This document shows, piece after piece, positions 33,797 through 43,439 of a stretch of DNA of 54,809 bases; position 1 is the first letter of the stretch, and each line of letters starts with the position of its first letter. The notes under the pieces were generated by a model that saw only the letters and a program-made list of their open reading frames with translations, was not told the origin of the DNA and did not search any database. Source of the DNA: Sphaerotilus sp. Lineage in GTDB: Bacteria > Pseudomonadota > Gammaproteobacteria > Burkholderiales > Burkholderiaceae_C. The position numbers were made by a program, and so were the translations under genes. The stretch spans positions 1-54,809 of the forward strand of contig JAAFKB010000014.1 in the NCBI GenBank assembly GCA_013299055.1, read 5' to 3'.

Positions 33797-34678
33797 ATGG
33801 CCCGCGTCGGGGTCATCGGCATCGGCAACATGGGCCTCGGCATCGCGCTGCGGCTGCTGGAGCGGGGGCACACAGTGGCGGTACGCGACCTGCGGGCGGA
33901 TCTGGAGCAGATCGCCGCTGGGGCCAGCGCCCGCGTGCTGCCCACACCACGGGCGATTGCGGCGGCAGCGGATCTGGTGGTCGTGGTCGTGGTCAGCGCC
34001 GCGCAGATCGACGACGTGCTGCATGGCCTGGATGGCGTGCTGGGGGCTGCGCCGACCGACGTGATGCTGTGCAGCACCATCGCCCCGGAAGACACTGCCC
34101 GCTTCGCCGACGCGGTGGCGGCCCACGGCGGCACGCTGCTGGACGCGCCCATCTCCGGTGGCCCGGCCAAGGCCCGTGCCGGCACGATGAGCCTGATGCT
34201 CGCCGCGCCCGAGGCAGCGCGTCTGCGGCACGCGGCCGTGCTGTCCGACATGGCCGCCAAGGTGTTCCCGATCAGCGCCCGCGCCGGGGATGCCGCCCGC
34301 GTCAAGCTGCTCAACAACCTGCTGGCGGCAGCGAACCTGGTGGCCGGGGCGTCCGCGCTGGCAGCGGGCGAGCGCATGGGCCTGGACCCCGCCGTGCTGC
34401 AGCAGGTGATCGCGGCCAGTTCCGGCCAATCGTGGATCACCGACGACCGCCTGCCCCGCGCTCTGGCCAGCGACTACGCCCCACGCGCCCACGCCCATAT
34501 CCTCACCAAGGACGTGACGCTGGCGCTGGAGATGCTGCGGTCGGCGGGCGAATCCTCGGCGTTTGGCGACGCGGCCCTGTCGGTGTTCCGCGCCGCCTGT
34601 GACGCGGGCTGGGCCGACAAGGACGACGCGGTGGTGCTGGAGGTGGCCCGGTGCAGCTTCAGTGGGCTTCGGGCTTGA
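33797..34678 (+). CDS. Beta-hydroxyacid dehydrogenase (3-hydroxyisobutyrate/tartronate-semialdehyde-reductase type)
   Basis: A 293-residue enzyme: Rossmann VGVIGIGNMG start, DAPISGGPAKARAG substrate-binding motif, and catalytic Lys170 in RVKLLNNLLAAANL. It oxidises beta-hydroxyacids or reduces their semialdehydes with NAD(P). The substrate is unknown. It follows lysS by five bases and is probably read with it, which is an odd pairing. Confidence 0.9.
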   Translation: MARVGVIGIGNMGLGIALRLLERGHTVAVRDLRADLEQIAAGASARVLPTPRAIAAAADLVVVVVVSAAQIDDVLHGLDGVLGAAPTDVMLCSTIAPEDTARFADAVAAHGGTLLDAPISGGPAKARAGTMSLMLAAPEAARLRHAAVLSDMAAKVFPISARAGDAARVKLLNNLLAAANLVAGASALAAGERMGLDPAVLQQVIAASSGQSWITDDRLPRALASDYAPRAHAHILTKDVTLALEMLRSAGESSAFGDAALSVFRAACDAGWADKDDAVVLEVARCSFSGLRA

Positions 34679-35036
34679 CCTGACCTGCCACGGCCGGTGC
34701 CACCACGACCGAACGCTTGACGACCACGCGGGCCGGCTCCTCGCTGTGCAGCGCAGCGTATTCCCCCGTCGCCTGGGCGTCACGCAGCTCGGCCAGCACT
34801 TCGGCGCGGGTGCGCGGGATGAGGCTGGCCGGCGGCTGGGGCAGGTTGCTGGAACCCCAGAGGTAGCTCTTGCCGTCCTTGCGGGCCTGTGCCTGCTCGG
34901 CTTGCACGGCGGTGCGGGTCTTGGCCACGCCGAGGGTGTCATGAGCGAACGCCGGCACCACGTCCTGGGCGGAGGCGTTGAACGACAGCGTCGAGGCGAC
35001 GAGGAGGGCGGAGAGGGAGAGGGTGCGCTTGTGCAT
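34659..35036 (-). CDS. DUF4148 exported protein
   Basis: A 125-residue protein with a clear signal peptide (TLSLSALLVASTLSFNASAQD) and the short DUF4148 motif RAEVLAELRDAQATGEYAAL. Such proteins are common and numerous in Burkholderiales, with no known function. The start is the ATG at 35036, not the upstream 35108. Its 3' end overlaps the dehydrogenase gene by 20 bases, convergently. Confidence 0.85.
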   Translation of the reverse strand: MHKRTLSLSALLVASTLSFNASAQDVVPAFAHDTLGVAKTRTAVQAEQAQARKDGKSYLWGSSNLPQPPASLIPRTRAEVLAELRDAQATGEYAALHSEEPARVVVKRSVVVAPAVAGQVKPEAH

Positions 35037-35176
35037 GGTCTTGATTTCCTGAGAGCATCCGGTTCTGGGTGAGGCGTCCGTCGGGGATGCGTTGCCGGCG
35101 TCGTCCATGCAGTGAACTTTATCGTTCTCATATCAATGGATAAATGCGCTGTAAATATGTATGGTGTTCCTTTTTC

Positions 35177-35746
35177 ATGAACAATCCAGTGGACGACAGT
35201 GCCGTGTTGTGGACCGAGCTGGAGCGGGCGGTGACCGAGCGCGGCCACCCGTGGCGGCAGCCCGTGCTGGCGACCACCTGCCCGCTGCGGGGTGCGCAGG
35301 CGCGCACCGTGGTGCTGCGCGAGGTCGATCCCGCCACGCGCACGCTGCTGCTCTACACCGACATCCGCTCGCCCAAGGTGGCGCAGCTCGACCACGACCC
35401 GCGTGCCCAGCTCGTCTGCTGGTCGCCGGCACTGGGCTGGCAGCTGCGGCTGAGCGTGGACGTGCGCTGCGAGACGGACGGGCTGGACGTGACCTCGCGC
35501 TGGGCACGGCTGCGCCACACCCGTGCCGCGCAGGACTACCTCTCGCCGCTGGCGCCCGGCAGCGTGCAGCCTGCGCCGGGCACCGTGACCGCGCCAGCCG
35601 AGGCGGTGGCGGTGCGCGGGGCGTTTGCGGTGCTGCGGGCGCAGGTGCGGGAGATGGACTGGCTGGTGCTCGATCCGCAGGGGCACCGCCGCGCCATGTT
35701 CGATTTTCGCGACGGCCAGCCCGCCGCCCGCTGGCTGGTCCCCTGA
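35177..35746 (+). CDS. Pyridoxamine 5'-phosphate oxidase-family protein
   Basis: A 189-residue FMN-binding split-barrel protein. The barrel shows in ARTVVLREVDPATRTLLLYT, SPKVAQLDHDPRAQLVCWSP and a C-terminal FRDGQPAARWLVP resembling PdxH. Residues that set PNP oxidase activity are not fully evident, so it may be a general flavin enzyme. It stands alone after the DUF4148 gene. Confidence 0.85.
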   Translation: MNNPVDDSAVLWTELERAVTERGHPWRQPVLATTCPLRGAQARTVVLREVDPATRTLLLYTDIRSPKVAQLDHDPRAQLVCWSPALGWQLRLSVDVRCETDGLDVTSRWARLRHTRAAQDYLSPLAPGSVQPAPGTVTAPAEAVAVRGAFAVLRAQVREMDWLVLDPQGHRRAMFDFRDGQPAARWLVP

Positions 35747-35871
35747 AGTACAGCCGCCGCGTGCCCCAGCGCGGTGCAGCGGCGACAATCGGCGGCGCCC
35801 TGACCGCACCCGATCGCCAACCCCTCCTCACCCGAAGCCCCACCGTGTCCGCCACACCCCTCTCCACTGCC

Positions 35872-36321
35872 ATGCCCGCGCTGTCCACCCCGTCCGTGCC
35901 CGACCGCCTGGCCGTGCGGCTCGGCCATGCGGGGCTGGTGCCGTTTGTGCTGGGGGCGCTGCTGGCGATGCTGGTGCGGGTCGATGTGCTGCCCTTCGTG
36001 CTGGGGGCGCTGTCGGTGTACGCGGGGGTGATCGTGTCCTTCCTGGGCGGCATCCACTGGGGCGTGCTGATGGTGGCGCGGGACGCCGCGCCGCGCCGGC
36101 TGGTCTGGGCGGTGGTGCCCTCGCTGCTGGGCTGGGTGTCGGTGGTGATGCCGCCGCACGCAGGGCTGGTGATCCAGGCGTTGCTGCTGATCGTGTGCTA
36201 CCTGGTCGATCGGCGGGTCTACCCGGTCTACGGGCTGTCGAAGTGGCTGACCCTGCGCTTCAGGCTGACGCTGGTGGCGTCGATGAGCTGTTTCATGGCG
36301 GCCGCCGCCGCCAGCGCCTGA
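35872..36321 (+). CDS. DUF3429 membrane protein
   Basis: A 149-residue protein with five or so hydrophobic helices, among them GLVPFVLGALLAMLV, YAGVIVSFLGGIHWGVLM and VVMPPHAGLVIQALLLIV. FLGGIHWG is the hallmark of DUF3429. Function is unknown. The start is uncertain: an ATG at 35872 and a GTG at 35845 are both open and neither has a good ribosome site. Confidence 0.8.
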   Translation: MPALSTPSVPDRLAVRLGHAGLVPFVLGALLAMLVRVDVLPFVLGALSVYAGVIVSFLGGIHWGVLMVARDAAPRRLVWAVVPSLLGWVSVVMPPHAGLVIQALLLIVCYLVDRRVYPVYGLSKWLTLRFRLTLVASMSCFMAAAAASA

Positions 36322-36355
36322 CCCCCACCCGCTTCGCCGCCACGGAAACCTCCGC

Positions 36356-38080
36356 ATGCTCCGCTACCACGTCGAACTCAACGACCTCCACCGCCACCAT
36401 TACTGCGTCACCCTGACCCTGCCGAACCCGGCGCCGCGGCAACGGCTGTCGCTGCCTGCCTGGATCCCCGGCAGCTACCTCGTGCGCGAATTCGCCCGCC
36501 ATCTCTCGGCGGTCGAGGCGCACCAGGGCCGCCACCCGGTGGCGCTGACCCAGACCGACAAGCACACCTGGGAAGCCTCCTGCACCGGCCGCAGCGCGTT
36601 GACGGTGCGCTGGCGCGTCTACGCCTTCGACAACTCCGTGCGCTGCGCCTGGCTGGATACGCAGCGCGGGTTCTTCAACGGCACCGGCCTGTTCCTCTGC
36701 GCCGAAGGGCGGCAGGCGGACGAGCACCGCGTCACCTTCGGCCCGCTGCCCGATGGCTGGGACATCGCCACCGGCCTGCCTGAAGTCGCGCCCCGCGCCT
36801 ACGCCGCACCCGACTACGACGCACTGATCGACCACCCGTTCGAGCTGGGCACCTTCTGGCGTGGCACCTTCACCGCCTGCGGCGTCGAGCACGCCTTCGT
36901 CGTGGCAGGCGCACTGCCGAGCTTCGACGGCGAGCGGCTGCTGGCCGACACGCGCCGCCTCTGCGAAGCCCAGATCCGCTTCTGGCATGGCGACGGCCCG
37001 GCGCCGTTCGACCGCTACGTCTTCCTGCTCAACGCGGTCGACGACGGCTACGGTGGGCTGGAACACCGCAACAGCACTGCGCTGATCTGCAACCGCCGCG
37101 ACCTGCCCCGACGCGGCGAGGCGGGGCTGAACGACGGCTATGTGACACTGCTGGGCCTGATCAGCCATGAGTATTTCCACACCTGGAACGTCAAGCGCCT
37201 GAAGCCGCGCGCGTTCGCTCCCTACGACCTGCGCGGCGAGAACTACACCGAACTGCTGTGGTTCTTCGAGGGCTTCACCAGCTACTACGACGACCTCTTC
37301 CTCGTGCGCACCGGGCTGATCGACCAGACGCGTTACCTGCGGCTGGTGGCCAAGACGGTCAACCAGGTGCTGGGCACACCAGGGCGCCAGGTGCAGAGCG
37401 TGGCGCAGTCCAGCTTCGACACCTGGGTCAAGTACTACCGCCCCGACGAGAACAGCACCAACGCCACCGTCAGCTACTACACCAAGGGCTCGCTGGTCGC
37501 GCAGGCGCTGGACCTGACGCTGCGCCAGGAGGGCAAGGGGACGCTCGACGACGTGATGCGCGGCCTGTGGCGACGCAGCGGCGGCGGTCCGATCGGCGAG
37601 GACGACATCGCGGCGGTGCTGGCGGAGGTGGGTGGACGCTCGTTTGCCGCGGAACTCGCGGCCTGGGTCCACGGCACCGACGACCTGCCGACGCAGACCC
37701 TGCTGGCCGCCCACGGCGCAGACTGGCAGCGCGACCGACCGCTCTTCGCGCAACGTCTCGGAGCGCGGCTCAGCGAATCGCCGGCCGGGCTGAAGGTGCA
37801 GTCGGTGCAGCACGGTGGCGCGGCCGACCAGGCGGGGCTGTCGGCCGGCGACGAGCTGCTCGCGCTGGGGGACTGGCGCGTGGTCAAGCCAGAGGATCTG
37901 GCGCTCTACGGTGCCTTCGAGCAGCCGCAGACGCTGCTGGTCAGCCGCGACCGGCGCCTGTTGCGGCTGACGCTGCCCGCGTCCACGGCCGAAGGGGCGG
38001 TGGCGCTGGGCTGGCAGGCCAAGCCGACTGCGCGCGTGCGGCGGCTGCGGGCGGCCTGGCTGGGTCGTCCGGAGGACTGA
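36356..38080 (+). CDS. M61-family metallopeptidase (glycyl-aminopeptidase type)
   Basis: A 574-residue peptidase. An N-terminal beta domain begins MLRYHVELNDLHRHHYCVTL. The zinc site is SHEYFHTWNVKRLKP with HExxH at residues 271-275 and the third ligand Glu305 in LLWFFEGFTSYYDD. A PDZ domain follows (about residues 480-560, with GLKVQSVQHGGAADQAGLSAG). It has no signal peptide, so it may be cytosolic. The downstream DUF3108 gene is read in the same direction, four bases away. Confidence 0.92.
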   Translation: MLRYHVELNDLHRHHYCVTLTLPNPAPRQRLSLPAWIPGSYLVREFARHLSAVEAHQGRHPVALTQTDKHTWEASCTGRSALTVRWRVYAFDNSVRCAWLDTQRGFFNGTGLFLCAEGRQADEHRVTFGPLPDGWDIATGLPEVAPRAYAAPDYDALIDHPFELGTFWRGTFTACGVEHAFVVAGALPSFDGERLLADTRRLCEAQIRFWHGDGPAPFDRYVFLLNAVDDGYGGLEHRNSTALICNRRDLPRRGEAGLNDGYVTLLGLISHEYFHTWNVKRLKPRAFAPYDLRGENYTELLWFFEGFTSYYDDLFLVRTGLIDQTRYLRLVAKTVNQVLGTPGRQVQSVAQSSFDTWVKYYRPDENSTNATVSYYTKGSLVAQALDLTLRQEGKGTLDDVMRGLWRRSGGGPIGEDDIAAVLAEVGGRSFAAELAAWVHGTDDLPTQTLLAAHGADWQRDRPLFAQRLGARLSESPAGLKVQSVQHGGAADQAGLSAGDELLALGDWRVVKPEDLALYGAFEQPQTLLVSRDRRLLRLTLPASTAEGAVALGWQAKPTARVRRLRAAWLGRPED

Positions 38081-38084
38081 CTGG

Positions 38085-39224
38085 ATGCGCGCCCGCTGGC
38101 TGGCGCCGCTGCTGCTGACGGGCGTGCTGCTGCTGCATGGGCTGGCGCTGGACGGTCTGGGGCGGGCGCTGGAGCAGGGCGCGCCACCGGCACCCGCCAT
38201 CCGCCGCATCGAGGCCAGCTACACCCGCACCGTGGCGCAGTCGGCCGCCCCCGTCGGGCTGGCAGCCGCCCCCGCCGCGGCGGCCCCTGTGACGCGTCCG
38301 GCCGTGGCGGCGGCTGTGCCCGTCGAGCCGTCCGCCAGCGACGCGGTGGCCGACACCGTGGGGGTCGAGCCAGCACCAGCGCCCGTGCCCGTGCCCGATC
38401 CCGCTCCGGCTGTCACCGCCACTGCCGCGCCGCTGCCCGTGGACCCGGCCAGCGCGCCCGCCGTGGCACCTGCCGTGGCCTCTCCCGTGACGCCTGCCGC
38501 CAGCGGCCCCACCTTCGCCTGGCCCGTCTCCACCCGCCTCACCTACGTCCTCACCGGCTGGTTCCAGGGCGAGGTCCACGGTGACGCCCAGGTCGAGTGG
38601 CTGCGCGACGGCGACCGCTACCAGGTCCACCTCGATGTCAGTGTCGGTCCCCGGCTGGCGCCGCTGGTCGCCCGCCGCATGAGCAGCGAGGGACGCATCA
38701 CCCCGGACGGCCTGCGCCCGCAGCGGTACGAGCAGGCCACGCGCCAGCTCGTCGGCCGCAACCGGCTGGCACAGATGGTGTTCCCGGACGAGCGCAGCGT
38801 GCGGCTGCAGGACGGGCAGCTCGCCGCCACCCGCGCCGATGTGCAGGACACCGCCAGCCAGTTCATCCAGATGGTCTACCTGTTCTCGGCACGGCCGGCG
38901 CTGCGCGAGAAGGGCGGGCGGGTCGAGTTCGATCTGGCCCTGCCGCACCGGGTGCGGCGCTGGGCCTACGAGGTCGGCGACACGCTGCCCACCCAGACCC
39001 CGCTGGGCGAGCTGGAGACGTTCCATGTCCGCCCCGTGCCCGCCCGTGACAGCGTGGCCGAAACCGCGGGCGAGGCGGCCCGCTCCGGCGGCAGCATCCT
39101 CAGCGCGCAGGTCTGGTACGCGCCGACGCTGCAGATGCTGCCCGTGCGCATCCGCATCGAGCAGGACGCCCAGACCTGGGTGGACCTGCGCCTGTCCGAG
39201 CCGCCCCGGCAGTCAGGGCCGTGA
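38085..39224 (+). CDS. DUF3108 membrane-anchored protein
   Basis: A 379-residue protein. An N-terminal helix (LAPLLLTGVLLLHGLAL) is followed by a long Ala/Pro/Val-rich linker (about residues 50-145). A DUF3108 domain follows with LTYVLTGWFQGEVHGDAQVE and QDTASQFIQMVYLF. The linker is low-complexity and suggests a periplasmic spacer. Function is unknown; it may work with the M61 peptidase just upstream. Confidence 0.85.
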   Translation: MRARWLAPLLLTGVLLLHGLALDGLGRALEQGAPPAPAIRRIEASYTRTVAQSAAPVGLAAAPAAAAPVTRPAVAAAVPVEPSASDAVADTVGVEPAPAPVPVPDPAPAVTATAAPLPVDPASAPAVAPAVASPVTPAASGPTFAWPVSTRLTYVLTGWFQGEVHGDAQVEWLRDGDRYQVHLDVSVGPRLAPLVARRMSSEGRITPDGLRPQRYEQATRQLVGRNRLAQMVFPDERSVRLQDGQLAATRADVQDTASQFIQMVYLFSARPALREKGGRVEFDLALPHRVRRWAYEVGDTLPTQTPLGELETFHVRPVPARDSVAETAGEAARSGGSILSAQVWYAPTLQMLPVRIRIEQDAQTWVDLRLSEPPRQSGP

Positions 39225-39270
39225 GCCGTGCCGGGCGATATAGTGGCTCCGGCACAAAAAGGAGACCCCG

Positions 39271-40068
39271 ATGGCCTACGAAACGATCCTGGTTGAAACC
39301 CGTCCTGGCGTAGGCGACAACGCCTTGCGCTACGGCTGGATCACGCTGAACCGCCCCAAGGCGCTCAACGCGCTCAACGACACGCTGATGGACGAACTCG
39401 GCACCGCGCTGCTGGCCTTCGACGCCGACGACGGCATCGCCTGCATCGTCGTCACCGGCAGCGAGAAGGCGTTTGCGGCGGGTGCCGACATTGCGATGAT
39501 GCACCCCTTCGATTTCCCGAACGCCTACCGCAAGGGCCTGATCTCGCGCAACTGGGACACGATCCGCCAGGTGCGCAAGCCGGTGATCGCGGCGGTGTCG
39601 GGCTTCGCGCTGGGCGGGGGCTGCGAGGTGGCGATGGCCTGCGACTTCATTCTCGCCGCCGACAATGCCAGATTCGGCCAGCCCGAGATCAAGCTGGGCA
39701 TCATCCCCGGCGCGGGCGGCACGCAGCGCCTGCCGCGCGCGGTGGGCAAGAGCAAGGCGATGGACCTGGCCCTGACCGGCCGGATGATGGACGCTGCGGA
39801 GGCAGAGCGCGCGGGTCTGGTGTCGCGTGTCGTGCCGCTGGCGGCGCTGCACGCTGAAGCCGACAAGGCAGCGCAGGCCATGTGCGGCTACTCGCTGCTG
39901 GCGCTGATGGCGACCAAGGAATGCGTGAACCGGGCTTACGAGGCGCCGCTGACGGAAGGGCTGCTGTTCGAGCGCCGGCTGTTCCATGCGCTGTTCTCCA
40001 GCAGCGACCAGAAGGAGGGCATGGGCGCCTTCCTCGACAAGCGCGCGCCGACCTTCACGCACCGCTGA
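39271..40068 (+). CDS. Enoyl-CoA hydratase
   Basis: A 265-residue crotonase-fold enzyme. The CoA and oxyanion site is AFAAGADIAMM and the two catalytic glutamates are in LGGGCEVAMACD and QPEIKLGIIPGAGGTQRLPR. Both are present, so hydratase activity is expected, as in fatty acid or phenylacetate degradation. A strong AAGGAG ribosome site precedes the ATG and a TATAGT -10-like box lies just upstream. Confidence 0.95.
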   Translation: MAYETILVETRPGVGDNALRYGWITLNRPKALNALNDTLMDELGTALLAFDADDGIACIVVTGSEKAFAAGADIAMMHPFDFPNAYRKGLISRNWDTIRQVRKPVIAAVSGFALGGGCEVAMACDFILAADNARFGQPEIKLGIIPGAGGTQRLPRAVGKSKAMDLALTGRMMDAAEAERAGLVSRVVPLAALHAEADKAAQAMCGYSLLALMATKECVNRAYEAPLTEGLLFERRLFHALFSSSDQKEGMGAFLDKRAPTFTHR

Positions 40069-40078
40069 AGGCGCGGTG

Positions 40079-40633
40079 ATGCCCCGCCCCGGACCGAACA
40101 GGCTGCGCCGCACGTCGGCGTGCCTGGCGGGCTGGCTGGTCGGGTGGGCAGGGCTGGTCGGTGCTGCCGAACTCGACACCGTGCAGCGCAGCGAGACACT
40201 GGCCGCCCACAACCGCTGGCGGGCGCGTGTCGGGGTGCCGCCGCTGGTCTGGTCCGAGGCGCTGGCCCGGTCCTCGAACCGCTGGGCCACGCAGCTCGAA
40301 CAGGGCGGGCAATGCCGCATGGAGCACAGCGACACGCCCGATCTCGGCGAAAACCTCTACTGGGCCAGTCCGTTGCGCTGGAACACCGGCCAGACCACGG
40401 TGCAGGACATCCGCGCAGCGTTCGTCGTCGAGGTCTGGGGGCGGGAATCGGCCGATTTCCTGGTCGACTCCGGCACTTGCCGCCCTGGGCGCACCTGTGG
40501 TCACTACACCCAGATCGTCTGGAAGGACACCCGCGAGGTGGGCTGCGCGTTCCAGGTATGCGGGGCGAAGGACCAGGTGTGGGTGTGCCAGTACCGGCCG
40601 GCGGGCAACCACGTCGGGCAGCGGCCGTACTGA
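40079..40633 (+). CDS. CAP/SCP (PR-1-like) domain exported protein
   Basis: A 184-residue protein with a signal peptide (RTSACLAGWLVGWAGLVGAAE) and the CAP fold: AAHNRWRARVGVPPLVWSEA, MEHSDTPDLGENLYW and CGHYTQIVWKDTREVGCA, which carry the conserved His and Glu cavity. It has several Cys pairs and is likely periplasmic or secreted. Bacterial members of this superfamily have no settled function. The start is the ATG at 40079, with a GTG at 40076 beside it. Confidence 0.85.
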   Translation: MPRPGPNRLRRTSACLAGWLVGWAGLVGAAELDTVQRSETLAAHNRWRARVGVPPLVWSEALARSSNRWATQLEQGGQCRMEHSDTPDLGENLYWASPLRWNTGQTTVQDIRAAFVVEVWGRESADFLVDSGTCRPGRTCGHYTQIVWKDTREVGCAFQVCGAKDQVWVCQYRPAGNHVGQRPY

Positions 40634-40654
40634 GGGCGATGCGGTGCGTGCAGC

Positions 40655-41599
40655 TCAGAACACCGCCATGCTGAGCTTGCGCCGGTAGCTGTCGATGACC
40701 GGATCGCCCGGCACGACCACCGCCTTGCCCGCGATTTCCACGGCGCCCTTCTTCGCTTCCGGTGCGGCTGCCTTGGGGGCCGGCTTGGTCATCAGCTCCA
40801 GGATGGCGACATACGTCTTGCGCGCCAGACCGTCGCTCCACCCCTTGTCGCGCATCAGGATCTCCAGCAGCTCGTCCATCGCCTCGGTGAAGGCTTCGCA
40901 GGCCATGAGGATCTGGGCGCGCTCGTAGCGTGCGTCGAAATCGCGCTTGCTGGCGGCGATGGCGGCGTCGAGCGTGGCCATGTCGCGGGCGGTGGCCACG
41001 CGCTCGCAGGCGGTGATCCACACGCCGAGGGCCGCGATGCGCGCGTCCAGCATCGCCTTCGGCGCCATCGGGGCGTAGATCTGGCGCGCTTCGGTGACGT
41101 GGCCGTGCTGCAGCAGCAGCCGGGCGAAGTCGAAGCGGGTCACGTCGTTGGACGGGTCGGTGGCCAGCGCGTCCTGCAGCTTGTGCAGCGCCGAGACGGT
41201 GTCGCCTTCTTCGGCGAGGGCTTCGGCTTCCTCGGTCTCGGCGGCGGCTTCGACCTCGGCTTCGCTGGGGACGTGCTTGTCGAGGAACTCGCGGATCTGC
41301 GCCTCAGGGACCGCGCCGACGAAGCCATCGACCGGCTGGCCCTGGCTGAACATGACGCAGAACGGGATCGAGCGCACGCCGAACATCTGGCTGAGCTGGC
41401 TGGAGATCTCGGGTACTTCGTCGGCGTTGAGCTTGGCCAGCACGAAGCGGCCTTCGTAGGCGACTTCGAGCTTTTCGAGCACGGGGCCGAGCTGCTTGCA
41501 CGGGCCGCACCAGGGTGCCCAGATGTCGAGCAGCACCGGCTGCTGCATCGAGCCCTGGATCAGTTCGGCTTCGAAATTCTGGAGGGTGATATCGATCAT
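40655..41599 (-). CDS. cnoX: Thioredoxin-TPR chaperone (CnoX/YbbN-like)
   Basis: A 314-residue protein joining an N-terminal thioredoxin domain (WAPWCGPCK, Cys31 and Cys34) to a helical TPR-type C-terminal part (about residues 125-290). The linkage is that of CnoX/YbbN, a co-chaperone that guards substrates under oxidant stress. The E. coli protein has lost the redox pair, while here the WCGPC site is intact, so thiol activity may be retained. It is divergent from purE with about 115 bases between. Confidence 0.88.
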   Translation of the reverse strand: MIDITLQNFEAELIQGSMQQPVLLDIWAPWCGPCKQLGPVLEKLEVAYEGRFVLAKLNADEVPEISSQLSQMFGVRSIPFCVMFSQGQPVDGFVGAVPEAQIREFLDKHVPSEAEVEAAAETEEAEALAEEGDTVSALHKLQDALATDPSNDVTRFDFARLLLQHGHVTEARQIYAPMAPKAMLDARIAALGVWITACERVATARDMATLDAAIAASKRDFDARYERAQILMACEAFTEAMDELLEILMRDKGWSDGLARKTYVAILELMTKPAPKAAAPEAKKGAVEIAGKAVVVPGDPVIDSYRRKLSMAVF

Positions 41600-41681
41600 C
41601 GGGGTGTACCTGGGAGCCTGGGGCCTGGGCCTGAAAATGGGGACGCGGCGTGCGGGAAGGGGCCGCAGGGCCGGGGGCGCC

Positions 41682-41687
41682 TAAAAT
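41682..41687 (+). promoter_or_regulatory. TAAAAT -10 box for purE
   Basis: TAAAAT, embedded in the sequence CTAAAAT that also precedes lysS. It would put a start of transcription near 41694, 22 bases before the TTG start of purE. No good -35 box is seen. Confidence 0.45.
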
Positions 41688-41715
41688 CCCGCCTTTGCCC
41701 AGCCCGGAGTCTGCC

Positions 41716-42225
41716 TTGAACAGCGCAACGCCCGTGGTCGGCATCGTCATGGGCTCCAGCAGCGACTGGGACACCATGAAGAACGCCGCCCAGATTCTCG
41801 CCGACTTCGGCGTGCCCTTCGAAGCCCAGGTCGTCTCGGCCCACCGCATGCCCGATGACATGTTCCGCTACGCCGAGTCGGCGCGCGGACGTGGTCTGCA
41901 GGCCATCATCGCGGGCGCAGGGGGCGCGGCCCACCTGCCAGGCATGCTCGCCGCCAAGACGCCGGTGCCGGTCCTCGGCGTGCCGGTGGCCAGCAAGCAC
42001 CTGCAGGGCGTGGACTCGCTGCACTCGATCGTGCAGATGCCCAAGGGCGTGCCGGTGGCGACCTTCGCGATCGGTGTGGCGGGCGCGGCCAACGCGGCGC
42101 TGTTCGCGGTGGCGCTGCTGGCGAACCACGATGCTCGGCTGGCCGAGGCGCTCGATGCCTTCCGCGCACGCCAGACCGAAGCGGCCCGCGCCATGACGCT
42201 CGGCCCGCTGGACAGCCAGGGTTGA
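41716..42225 (+). CDS. purE: N5-carboxyaminoimidazole ribonucleotide mutase
   Basis: A 169-residue PurE. It has the signature [25 protein letters not shown] with the catalytic His and Asp, and [12 protein letters not shown] plus GVPV. It rearranges N5-CAIR to CAIR in purine synthesis. I place the start at a TTG at 41716 because GGAG lies six bases before it and the -10 box at 41682 rules out the longer GTG start at 41650. It is followed by purK. Confidence 0.95.
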   Translation: MNSATPVVGIVMGSSSDWDTMKNAAQILADFGVPFEAQVVSAHRMPDDMFRYAESARGRGLQAIIAGAGGAAHLPGMLAAKTPVPVLGVPVASKHLQGVDSLHSIVQMPKGVPVATFAIGVAGAANAALFAVALLANHDARLAEALDAFRARQTEAARAMTLGPLDSQG

Positions 42226-42230
42226 GGCAC

Positions 42231-43424
42231 ATGGCGATGCCCCGACTCCTGCCCGGCGACCGCAGCGCTGCCGACCCGACCCGCGCCGTGACGCTGGGCG
42301 TGATGGGCGGTGGCCAGCTGGGCCGCATGTTCGTCCACGCGGCCCAGCAGATGGGGTTTCGCACGGCCGTGCTGGAGCCGGACGCCACCAGCCCGGCCGG
42401 CACCGTCGCCCAGGTCCATGTGAACGCGGGCTACCTTGACACCGCCGGCCTGCAGCGCCTGGCCGACGAGGCGGACGCGATCACCACCGAATTCGAGAAC
42501 GTCCCCGCGGCGGCGCTGCGCACGTTGGCCGAACGCCGCCCGGTGGCCCCGTCGGGCGACGCGGTGGCGGTGTGCCAGGACCGCGCCGCCGAGAAGGCGC
42601 ATTTCACCGACTGCGGCGTGCCGGTGGCGCCCTACGCGGTGATCGACAGCGACGCCGCGCTGGCCGCGGTCGGTGACGACCTGCTGCCCGGCATCCTGAA
42701 GACTGCCCGCATGGGCTACGACGGCAAGGGCCAGATCCGCGTCGCCGACCGGGCGGAACTGGCGGCTGGCTGGGCAGAACTCGGCGGCGCGGTGTGCGTG
42801 CTGGAAAAGCGGCTGCCGCTGGCGTTCGAGGTCAGCGTGCTCATCGCCCGTGGTGGCGACGGGCGCGTGGTCGCCTTCCCGCTGCAGCAGAACCTGCACC
42901 GCGACGGCATCCTCGCCGTCACCACCGTCCCCGCCCCGGCCGGCACGCCTGCGCTCGAAGCCGAAGCGGTCGGTTGTGCGGCGCGCATCGCGGCGGACCT
43001 GGGCTATGTCGGCGTGCTGTGCATCGAGTTCTTCATCCTCGACGACGGCTCGCTCGTCGCCAACGAGATGGCCCCCCGCCCGCACAACTCCGGCCACCAC
43101 ACGATCGACTCGTGCGACGTGTCGCAGTTCGACCTGCAGGTGCGGGCCATGGCCGGGCTGCCACTGGTCAAGCCGCGGCTGTCCTCGCCGACCGTGATGC
43201 TGAACCTGCTGGGCGACCTGTGGTTCGGTGCACAAGGCACCGAGCGGGCACCGGACTGGGCTGCCGTGCTGGCGCTGCCGGGCGCGCACCTGCACCTCTA
43301 CGGCAAGACCTCCGCCCGCCCCGGCCGCAAGATGGGCCACCTGACGGTCACGGCGGCCACCCCGGCGGCGGCGCGTGACGTGGCCTTGCAGGCGGCGGCG
43401 CTGCTGGGCCTGCCGGCGTTCTGA
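42231..43424 (+). CDS. purK: N5-carboxyaminoimidazole ribonucleotide synthase
   Basis: A 397-residue ATP-grasp enzyme: [20 protein letters not shown] start, [14 protein letters not shown], and [20 protein letters not shown] with [15 protein letters not shown], the metal and bicarbonate region. It makes N5-CAIR for PurE. The start is either the ATG at 42231 or the one at 42237; a TTG at 42222 is also open. Overlap with purE stop is nil, with five bases between. Confidence 0.95.
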   Translation: MAMPRLLPGDRSAADPTRAVTLGVMGGGQLGRMFVHAAQQMGFRTAVLEPDATSPAGTVAQVHVNAGYLDTAGLQRLADEADAITTEFENVPAAALRTLAERRPVAPSGDAVAVCQDRAAEKAHFTDCGVPVAPYAVIDSDAALAAVGDDLLPGILKTARMGYDGKGQIRVADRAELAAGWAELGGAVCVLEKRLPLAFEVSVLIARGGDGRVVAFPLQQNLHRDGILAVTTVPAPAGTPALEAEAVGCAARIAADLGYVGVLCIEFFILDDGSLVANEMAPRPHNSGHHTIDSCDVSQFDLQVRAMAGLPLVKPRLSSPTVMLNLLGDLWFGAQGTERAPDWAAVLALPGAHLHLYGKTSARPGRKMGHLTVTAATPAAARDVALQAAALLGLPAF

Positions 43425-43439
43425 AGGCAGGATGGCGAC

